Assembly: GCF_040712315.1 (NCBI RefSeq)
Contig: NC_134020.1
Location: forward strand, 8,676,825 to 8,740,824
DNA: 64,000 bases
Source of the DNA: Castanea sativa
Lineage: Eukaryota; Streptophyta; Magnoliopsida; Fagales; Fagaceae
Direction of reading: 5' to 3'
Below are positions 55,847 to 64,000 of this stretch, piece after piece. The notes below the pieces were generated by a model that saw nothing but the letters and a program-made list of their open reading frames with translations, was not told where the DNA came from and searched no databases. Numbering within the stretch: the stretch's first letter is position 1; the number at the start of each line of letters is the position of its first letter. The translations under genes were made by a program, and so were the position numbers.

Positions 55847-57220
55847 ATGAGTGAGTATAAAGTTTCTTTTTTTGGAAACTCTCTTTTTAATCAGAACCAA
55901 TGTTTCATACTTCGATTATTTTGAGTTTCTTTGGGTTTTAACTTTGCCAAAATTGCTTGTCCTGGTGTTCCCATAAAAAGTTAGCTCTTTGCATCCGAAC
56001 TTTTCTCTTAGCAAATGGGTTTTTGCCATCCCAACAGAAATAACTTGCACACATGGTTTCTGTATCTTACAGCATCTTCATTTTTCTCAAATTAAAGTGG
56101 GTTGGTCGTGTGAGGGCTCAGCTTTGAAAAGTTCTGATTTTTGGACTTATTAATTATTCTATGTTTGTGTGTGTGTGTGTGTGTGTTTTCCAGCATTACA
56201 TGTATACTAGGTTGACTAAAAAATTGGCTGAATTTGGACTCATTATGTATTTTTTTTTTTCACACCTTTCTGTTGTCTAGTTTACATGATCTTGTTTTTC
56301 AGTATGAAATGTACTAGTTGTATATATAGAGCATTCCGGTTTTTCTTTTAAAATCTAATTCAATTTTTTGTTGCAGTTTCTATTTTCCACTTTTCTGTGT
56401 TCTTTTAAAATCTAATTCAATTTTATTGAATTCCAAGTGCATAACCTCTTCATTTGTTTTTTTTTTTTGGGATGACTTGTGGCTAAATCCAATTAGTTGA
56501 AAAATGATCCATGAAGTCAACCACAACTTAGTTGAATTTAAGTTAATTGAGAAATTTCCCCTGATAGTTTAGTTAGTTTCATCAAATTATACTTGATTCA
56601 AAAGTGGATATAAGATTTTCATATTTTTAATGGACACTGGTTTATGAATCGTATTTCTGAACTGGAAGGTAACAGCTCTGAAAAATTATGTTGCAGTGGA
56701 TTCTGAATGCCATACAAATGTTCGTGATGGGTATTTAGATAATTCATCTGATGTGGAGCTTCGATTAAGTAATGACGTTGCAACAGTTGGAAGTTCTCAT
56801 CTTGCACAAACCTGTGAAATGTCTCAAAATTCTTCTAGAGCAGAGTCAACTGCAGTTGAACGAGACGAACCATATATGGGCCAAGAATTCGAATCAGAAG
56901 CTGCTGCACATGCATTTTACAATGCATATGGAATGCGTATGGGTTTCATACCACGTGTAAGCAATCTATCTCGCTCAAGGCTTGACAAATCTATTATTGG
57001 TCGAACATGGGTATGTAACAAAGAGGGCTATCGAGTGCCTGATAAGCATGATATGAAGACTGTGAGGACACGGTCTCCCACTAGGGTTGGTTGCAAGGCA
57101 ATGCTTTCAATAAAGAAACTGAGCACTGGAAAGTGGTTTGTTACAAAATTTGTCAAGGAGCACACTCATGTGTTGGTTCCTGGAAAGGGTCGAAAATCAT
57201 CAATGTATAATCAGTTCCCG
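55847..57220 (+). CDS. FAR1/FHY3-related protein, 5' part (two exons)
   Basis: The host gene. Exon 1 carries a CT-rich leader and ends CAATGA at 55,850. The intron 55,851-56,696 is GTGAGT...TTGCAG. Joining gives ATG ATG in frame with exon 2 (56,697-57,220), so the second Met is made across the splice junction. Exon 2 encodes about 175 residues: an acidic/serine-rich N-terminus, then the FAR1 DNA-binding domain (GQEFESEAAAHAFYNAYGM to KEHTHVLVPG), with the C, C, H, H zinc ligands visible in WVCNK, VGCKA and EHTHV. The donor is at 57,221 (CCCG/GTCAGT). Later exons were not found before the window end. The family acts as nuclear transcription regulators, derived from Mutator-like transposases. 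It may be a short FRS/FRF member, but the C-terminus is unseen. Confidence 0.85.
56165..56186 (+). repeat. (TG)n microsatellite in intron 1
   Basis: About 11 TG repeats inside the first intron of the FAR1-related gene. Confidence 0.75.
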
Positions 57221-57554
57221 GTCAGTTCTTCACCATTTATGTATTTCATATTGCTGCAAAATTACTTTTCATGTCTAGCGATGGCACTAAACTATATTTG
57301 CCTATGATATGTTGGAAACTTTTCTGTGTATGATTAATGTATTATATACTTGCTCCATGGCATGCTTATCGACTAGCATCAAACCCCAATTCTTTTGAAG
57401 AAAAAAGAAAAAGAAAAGTTATGTTGTAGTTCCTGGCTTCCTGCCTTCCTAGAAATTCAATTTTGCATCAGTCCAACTAAAAAAGTTTTTTACTGTCTTT
57501 ATAATATGACAATTTCGTATACATATATGGTATTTATTAGGACAAAAGGGAAGG

Positions 57555-57585
<31 letters not shown>

Positions 57586-59454
57586 GTGTATGTGTGTGTG
57601 TTTCATTCTAAATTTCAATAAATAGGTTATATTCCATACACATGCAGACCAGTTGTTATGTCCTAGTGTTATCTGATTGGTGATTACTATGTTTGTCACC
57701 CCCTATTTGTGGTGTTGATGCCAAAACTATTAGATTGATGGACTAAATCTGTGGCTAGTAGTGGAGAATAAGTTTTAATGGTTGAAAACTGCAACTCTAT
57801 GTTTCTGGATCTTCCCGGGTTTCTGATACTTTCAATTGAATATGAGTATCTAATGGATGGAGATCTAATGCTAGATCAAGATCTCTTGTTTCAACTGAAA
57901 GTCTCATGAAGGTAGATTTGGGTAGTTTTGACTGAAATGATGAGTTGTGTTTAGGGATAAGGATCCTCTCCATTTCCACATGAAAAGGAGAGTGTCCATT
58001 TAATGGCTAAGATTGAGAGTGGAGTAAATGTCGGGTGTGCTGACTTATTTAAAATTTAACTGTGGTTAAACCAAACTAGAGTTATAAATTTTTAAATGAG
58101 CTAGCACAATCTAGACCCTACATTTACTCCACTTTCACGCTTAGCCATCAAATGGAAACTCTGCATTCACTTTGAAATGGAGAGGATTCAAATCCTGTAT
58201 TTAGACTAAAAACCGGATTGTGTGAGAAAGTAGCAAAGAAAATGTGAGAACCTATCAGCCAGAGATGTGAGGTTTTGAGTAAGATAGTTACTAAAGGGTG
58301 AGTATCCATTTGTAAGACATGTCCGTTTAGCATAAGCTTATTTGGCTTTTTGATGATTGTTTTTCTCTGAAAGTGGATCAAAGTAAACTTGTACTTGAAA
58401 AAGTGAGGTTTTAAAAAGCTGTATATAAACAAAATAAGCTAAATGCTAAAAGCTAAACGAAAAAGCTCATGGCAAATGGATGTTCAAAATACGTAATAAG
58501 TGAGGTTTTAAAAAGTTGTACATAAACAAAAACCTCATCTTTACTTATTTTCTAAAGGGACTTCCCATTACCCATTTTTAGAGAGAAAAATAAGGAGGGC
58601 AAGTGGGTGTGGTCAAAATTTTCCATTTCTATTGCTTATGTTGTTGATCTCAGTAGTTGGACTAGAAGTTAAAGTTCCATGAGAGAAAATAATGATGTTA
58701 GGGCAATCTATGAAAATTTTCAACTCGGTCCTCTGGGTGACATTATGGACACAATTCATAATCCTTTAAGATGCCATCACACTTCAAGCTGAAGTGAGAT
58801 TCATATTAGGGAAATACTGGTCCACCACTAGCAAGATTCATATTAAGATAGTATAAGTTACTATTTCTTGGAAATCAATGTGGTCTACACATTAGCTTAC
58901 TCCATAGCTGTTCATTAACCAAAGGATACTTTACCTTATAGTTATTTTTGTAAAGCAGCTTGCATTTTTTAGAAGCTTTGAGAACTAACAGAAGGGTTGC
59001 TTCTCAAGTTGCTAGAGCTTCTTATATTATGCAAAGCTATAGCCCAGCCAAACTAGCACTTAAGCTTTCATAACCCATATATCCAGTCCATTGAGTTTCC
59101 CATATCCTGCCTGGATTCTTTCATTATGGGATTCATTCTATATTCATTTTGTATTCTAACCATTAGTTGCTCTCTTGCTTTGGCAAAATTTTGTACACAT
59201 TACACCCTTTTTCATTTCCTCTTGTATTTTTAACTGCCACCTAATATCAACTCTACCCTTTATCATTGGCTCCTATTTGTGTGCAATTAGGTAGCCATAT
59301 GGATTTGATTAGATTAGAACTTAATATCCTGCTGCAAATTATGTTTTGGTTTGAATCTAAAGCTTTTGTCAATCTATGGAAAATTGTATAGATCATTGCT
59401 TTCAAAAGTCAGAAAAATTGTTACGTATTTGGATGGTATCTTCATTGTGCATTT
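57221..59454 (+). other. Probable intron 2 of the FAR1-related gene
   Basis: AT-rich, without a convincing exon. It includes a (TA)n run (57,555-57,579) with a (TG)n run beside it. An inverted pair is also visible: CATTTCCACATGAAAAGGAG near 57,970 and CACTTTGAAATGGAGAGGAT near 58,170. Confidence 0.5.
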
Positions 59455-59790
59455 TGTTATAGGTGAAAGAGAAACAGATTCTAGAGAGAGAATTGAGAGA
59501 ATCCAAGAAATGAAAAACCTGTATTATCACACACTAACAATAGATTAAATGATTTAGATATTTATACACTGTTATAGCTAACCTCTTCTAACTAACCAGC
59601 GGGATTTAAGCTAAAACTAACTTACTTTCTAATGAACTAATCACAGATGTACATGCGGCCACTAATCACAACTAACTCAGCCACTAATGATATATACTAA
59701 GCTACAGGTAGTTTTACAGAACTTCTACTAAACTACATGCTGTTTTCTGCTATCTATGCTGCTCCTTCTGCTCTGTACCTTCTGCCTTTA
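59455..59790 (-). repeat. Element D 3' LTR
   Basis: In element orientation it ends TTTCACCTATAACA and contains TGTATAAATATCTAAATC (a TATA box at about 59,560). The inner edge lies next to GAGGGGGGACG on the minus strand (the purine tract). Its exact start is uncertain. Confidence 0.65.
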
Positions 59791-59805
59791 CGTCCCCCCT
59801 CAAAC

Positions 59806-60420
59806 GAAGGGGAGGGACTCTCATGAGTTTGTGAACAAGGAAATGAAACTGAGGAGAAGGAAGTGACTTGATAAAGACATCAGCCAACTGATCAGATGTA
59901 GAAATATACTTAACCACAAGATTCTTGTTTAAAAGCTTCTCCCTAACAAGATGGTAATCAACTTCTACATGCTTAGAACGAGCATGAAAGATAGGATTAG
60001 AAGCTAAGGCAAGAGCAGAAACATTATCACACCACAAATTGGAGGATGATATAAGTAAACACCAAGATCTTTAAGCAACATCCTCAACCAATTAAGCTCA
60101 GCAGTAGTTATAGCCAAAGATCTGTATTCAGCCTCTGTAGATGACCTTGAAACTGTAGGCTGCTTCTTAGCAGACCATGTGATAGGAGAGCCACCCAAAA
60201 CACAACCAGACCAGTGATGGACCTCCTATCTATTGGATCACCAGCCCAATCTGCATCACAATAGGCAGAAAGAGACAAAGGACCAGCCTGAAAATGAATC
60301 CCCATATGCAAAGACCCTTTCAAATATCTGAGAATCCTCTTAGCTGCTACAAGATTATGTTGAGTAGGCTTGCTCATAAATTGACAAGCTTGTTGCACAG
60401 CATAGGATAAATCTGGTGTA
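59806..60420 (-). pseudogene. RNase H of element D
   Basis: Minus-strand frames give [19 protein letters not shown], then [13 protein letters not shown] and [13 protein letters not shown], the Copia RNase H motifs with Asp, Glu and Asp present, and KHVEVDYHLVREK. Frameshifts occur near 60,200 and 60,030. Confidence 0.85.
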
Positions 60421-61174
60421 GGAAAATATCATATACTGAAGTGCCCCAACCAAACTTCTATAGGCAGTAGGATCAGTGAGGAGAGGACTATGAGCTGGAA
60501 CAAAATAATGATTTGAGGCACAACGATTAGAGCAAGGCTTGCAGTCAAGCATGTTAAACTTGGTAAACAAATCCTGAGCATACTTAGACTGATGAACGAA
60601 AAGACCAGAATCTGTGTTCAATCTGAAGCCCAATAAAGTAATTCAAGCAACCAAGATCCTTAAGAATAAAAGAAGAACCAAGCTGACTCACAATCTCAGT
60701 AACAAAGGAAGAATTATTGCCAGTGATGATTTATCCTCAACATAAAGCAGCAGATACACAATATGAGAGGAATGAATGAGAATGAAGAGGTTACTGTCAG
60801 CACAAGAGGCATGATCCAAGATGAAACAACTGAGTGGTAAAGCTGTCAAACCAGGCCCTTGGAGCTTGCTTAAGGCCATAGATAGCTTTATGTAATAGAC
60901 ACACATGGTCAGGTCTTGAACACATATATTCTTCTTGTAAAACCCCATGAATAAAAGCATTGGATATATTTAATTGCTCAAGAGACCAGCCAAATTGCAC
61001 TGCTACAGCAAGAAGAATTCTGACAGTAGCAGGCTTCACAACAGGACTAAATGTCTCTTCATAATCCAAACCATATTGCTGCAAGTAACCCTTGGCCACC
61101 AACCGTACTTTATACCTAGCAATATTGCCACTGCTATCCCTCTTGATTTTAAAAACCCATTTATATCCAACCAC
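60421..61174 (-). pseudogene. Reverse transcriptase of element D
   Basis: Minus-strand frames contain YKWVFKIKRDSSGN, FSPVVKPATVR, AIYGLKQAPRAWF, then LLLYVED with a frameshift at the YVDD box. The first catalytic Asp (QLDV in relatives) reads Asn (codon 60,968-60,970). RT would copy element RNA to DNA, but two active-site hits make it inactive. Confidence 0.88.
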
Positions 61175-61179
61175 ATTAT

Positions 61180-62581
61180 TACCATAAGGGAGAGGAACAA
61201 GAGATCAGGTATGCTGTTGTTGAAGGCTAGCAAATTCTGTGTCCATTTCTGCAACCCAATGAGAGAACTTGGAAGCCACAGCATAAGAAGGAGGTTCAGT
61301 AACAGCATAGTCAGCCTGAACAGCATATGCTTTGGGCTTAAAAATACCATTCTTAGACCTGGTAAGCATAGGATGAGTTTTGGTTGAAACACTAGGGGCA
61401 GACCGAGGTGGAGACACAGTGGGGATAATAGCAAGAGGAACAAGTAAGGAAGCGGTGTCAGTAGAAGATGGAGAACAAGACACAGGAATAGAACAATCAG
61501 AAGCAGACGGAACAGAGAAAGGAAGCAAAGTAGCCAACCAAGGATCAAAGGCAGGAAGAGATGAAGGAGAAGAAGACACAGAATCCATACTTGAAAAGGA
61601 TTGAAACACAGATTCATGAAAAATACAGTGAGGGGAAATATACACTTTCCTAGTAGAGACTTCCAAACAGATATAACCTTTGGAAAGTGGGGGGTGGCCC
61701 AAAAAAATACACAACTTGGACTTTGGATCAAATTTATGTGAAGAATAAGGCTTCAAAAAAGGAGAACAAGCACAACCAAAGACCTTTAAAGCATGAAGAG
61801 AAGGCTTCTTAAGGTTAAACTTCTGCCAAGGAGACAAAATTAAGAACAGAAGATAGAATCCTATTAAGAAGATAGACAGCAGTACTGAAAGCATAAGACC
61901 AATAAGACAAAGGAAGATTAGTCTTATGAAGCATAGCCAAACCAATCTCAACAATATGTCTATGTTTTCTTTCAGCCACCCCATTCTTTTGAGGGGTGTA
62001 AGGATAGGAAAGTTGATGAGAAATACCATTTTCTAGACAAAAGGTCTTAAATTGTGATTAAAAAATTCACCACCACCATTAGACCTTAAAGCTTTGATTT
62101 TGGTATTGAACAGTTTGAACTAATCCTCAACAAGAGATTTAAAATGTAAAAACACTCTAAAGACATCAGATATATGTATAAGCAAGAATAGCCATGTAAA
62201 ACGAGTAAAATCATCAACAGATATCACATAAAACCTATGTTCAAGTACAGAAACAATAGGAGCAGGGCCCCAAACATCATAATGAACTAATTTCAAAGGA
62301 AAAGTAGTACTGGATACATGTTTTGGAAAGGAAGATTTGTGCGTTTTAGCACTTATACAAGAAACACATTGTGAAATAATATCACTAGGAGGAGAAATGT
62401 TAGCAAAAGGTACATCAGATAAGGCAGAATGCAATATCTTGGAACAAGGGTGCCTAAGTCTTTGATGCCAAAGCAAAGCTTGAGCAGAAACGGCAACAAT
62501 GCAACTTGAATTGATAGAGGATGTAGGTGAAGATGAAAAAGAAGCATTGGGTGGAATGGAATAGACACCATCTTTACTCAA
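61180..62581 (-). pseudogene. GAG-pre-integrase and integrase of element D
   Basis: 62,120-62,581 gives LWHQRLRHPCSKIL and CVSCISAK (zinc-binding) and VWGPAPIVS, FYVISVDDFTRFTW (core start). At 62,045-62,115 the SDGGGEF motif reads SNGGGEF (codon 62,078-62,080). Frameshifts follow; 61,205-62,029 carries the rest of the core and the C-terminal part (HALKVFGCAC, IFLGHPPLSKGY). Stops occur at 62,118 and 62,053. Confidence 0.85.
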
Positions 62582-62654
62582 CCCCTTGTATAGGACCTTC
62601 CTTGTAGGTAAATCCTGAATTGAGAACTGATGAGCATCAAAATAACAAAAGGCA

Positions 62655-62993
62655 TTATTTTGTAGACAGTTTATGCACTAAAAGCAAGTTTGAAGCAATT
62701 TGTGGTACACTAAGGATGTTATTAAGATTGAAATTGTGGAAAGGAGTGAGAAGCTTACCATTACCAATATGAGTAACTGGTAATTCTTGCTCATTGCCCA
62801 CTGTAACAGTCTCACCAGCTGTAGGTTGTTCATGAAGAGAAAGCTGAGCCAATTCTGGTGTAATATGATCAGAAGCACCAGTGTTAATGAGCCAATTCTG
62901 GTTTGAATGAGAACCAGAGTTTGCAGCCATTGAACTTGCAGCCATTGATGCAAGCTTAGCTGGACGATGTCTCCCTTGATATGCGAAATTCAT
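62655..62993 (-). pseudogene. Protease region of element D, catalytic Asp lost
   Basis: 112 codons open. WLINTGASDHIT stands where Copia proteases have DTGA; the codon at 62,883-62,885 reads Asn. The usual NILSVPQIASNLL follows and leads to the integrase. Confidence 0.88.
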
Positions 62994-63904
62994 TCTATGG
63001 TAACAATCTGAGTAGTATGGCCACTCTTACCATAGATCTGACAAACAGGTCTTTGACCTTGTTGAAAACTAGACTTGGATTGAGACTATGAAGGGGAAAA
63101 CTGACCTTGACCATTGTAGGATTGGCCAAAGAACTGAGACTAACCAGTAGGAAATTGAGTAGATTGACCACCAGAGAATTGACCATTGCTGTTACCTCTT
63201 CCATTATCATGACCACGATTGTTGCCATTCCTTCCTGTTCCTCTGTTGAAGGATTGATTGAGCTGATTAACTGCCATAGCAAATGAAGAAGAATCTCGAA
63301 GATCAAACCTTTTCTTGATCGATCTTTCTTCAGCATTTAGCAGAGTATTCAACTCTTCAAGAGTAACTACATCATTTCTAGTTCGTATGGCTGAAAAAAA
63401 TGCACCATATTTTGGAGGCAAAGCTTCAAGAGCTAAATGAATAAGCTCCTCCTCATCAACACAAACTGCCACAGCACCAAGTTTATCACGAATTTCTTTG
63501 ATTCGTTGAAAGAAAGTGTTCATGCTCTTTGAACCTTTCTTAAGACTCCTCAATTCATCCCTTAAGTTGAGACTATGAGATCGAGAAATTGAAGCAAAAC
63601 GTTTCTGTAGGATCTTCCAAACTCCTCTACCAGATTTTTGACCTACTGTGAGAGTCAAAATTGACGGAGAGAGAGTAGAATTGATGAAAGTGAACGGTGC
63701 TTGTTCACGATTCCTCCACTGGATATATTCAGGATTAACTTCAATGGTATAATTCCCTGAGCTATCCCTAAGAAGAGGATCAGGAGCTTCAAGATTATCT
63801 TCAATGAAGTTGATCATTGAGTAAGCTTCCAAAATCACCTCAATTTGGTGTCTCCACACCAGATAGTTGTTGTAATCAAGCTTTATAGTCATCATGCTCG
63901 CCAT
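62994..63904 (-). pseudogene. Gag of element D
   Basis: From the ATG at 63,904, MASMMTIKLDYNNYLVWRHQ opens the UBN2-type gag domain, intact for about 220 codons (WKILQKRFAS, LEALPPKYGAF). A Gly/Asn-rich tail follows. The zinc knuckle at 63,005-63,045 has Tyr for its second Cys (codon 63,032-63,034), and a frameshift lies just past it. The ATG upstream at 63,925 is not required. Confidence 0.88.
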
Positions 63905-63960
63905 GTTAGACAGAAGCAGAAGCAATAATGAAGGATTGACTCCATGAGTAGAAATTGTAT

Positions 63961-64000
63961 GGCCTATTTGGATGGAGGGGGGGAGGAGGGGGAGTGGAGG
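63961..64000. other. Possible end of another DNA transposon
   Basis: GGCCTATTTGGATGGAGGGG and further G-runs resemble a terminal repeat phrase common in plant DNA transposons. It replaces the expected 5' LTR of element D. Only 40 bp are visible. Confidence 0.3.

Larger units (their letters stand above)
59455..63960 (-). mobile_element. Copia element D, degraded, one LTR in window
   Basis: On the minus strand, gag, protease, GAG-pre-integrase, integrase, RT and RNase H lie in the Copia order, followed by a purine tract and a short 3' LTR (59,455 to about 59,790). The gag type and short LTR suggest an Ale/Retrofit-like lineage. The 5' LTR is not visible: sequence after 63,960 is a G-rich stretch that resembles the end of another transposon. 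It may lie in an intron of the FAR1-related gene, antisense to it. Confidence 0.85.

Noticed and set aside
61380..61604. 74-residue plus-strand acidic ORF
   Set aside because: Antisense shadow of the serine/proline-rich integrase C-terminal region of element D.

Overview
This is a repeat-dominated stretch of a eudicot plant nuclear genome, probably a woody species; family-level placement is not possible from the sequence alone. The evidence is AT-rich DNA, LTR retrotransposons of both Copia and Gypsy (Tat/Retand-like) type, hAT, CACTA and Tourist-like DNA elements, and one recognisable host gene of the FAR1/FHY3 family (exons at about 55,760-55,850 and 56,697-57,220). Almost every other coding signal belongs to a decayed transposable element. 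I saw no tRNA, rRNA or CRISPR.

Layout. 1-1,411 is a minisatellite-like array whose ~640-bp units are themselves inverted repeats. A 200-N gap follows (1,412-1,611). 1,612-7,067 is a gag-only Copia-type element with no pol (PBS, gag, long non-coding interior, PPT, 3' LTR). 8,183-23,897 is Tat-like Gypsy element A in minus orientation, with a perfect 5-bp target duplication (ACAAT). It carries an antisense extra ORF, a tandem array, and a pol broken by several nested LTRs. 23,903-28,330 is Ogre-like internal sequence split by a solo LTR that is itself split by another solo LTR. 28,466-31,486 holds a CACTA end, a Copia pol scrap, and a second gag-only Copia element. 32,454-34,293 is a ~345-bp satellite with a dimeric higher-order pattern. 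34,294-35,340 repeats the minisatellite theme of the window start. 38,908-43,055 is three solo LTRs of one family nested inside each other. 43,303-55,562 is Tat-like element B in plus orientation (target duplication CTATT). The FAR1-related gene begins about 200 bp beyond it, and 59,455-63,960 is a minus-strand Copia element that may lie in an intron of that gene.

How parts relate. Elements A and B are homologous: gag-PR-RT-RNaseH-IN, then a tandem array, then an antisense ORF with its own TATA box 181-183 bp upstream of its ATG, then PPT and LTR. One 1.4-kb LTR family (called S here) occurs six times, always solo, with target duplications that order the insertions. No element in the window looks able to move on its own. 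Each has stops, frameshifts, missing domains or lost catalytic residues.
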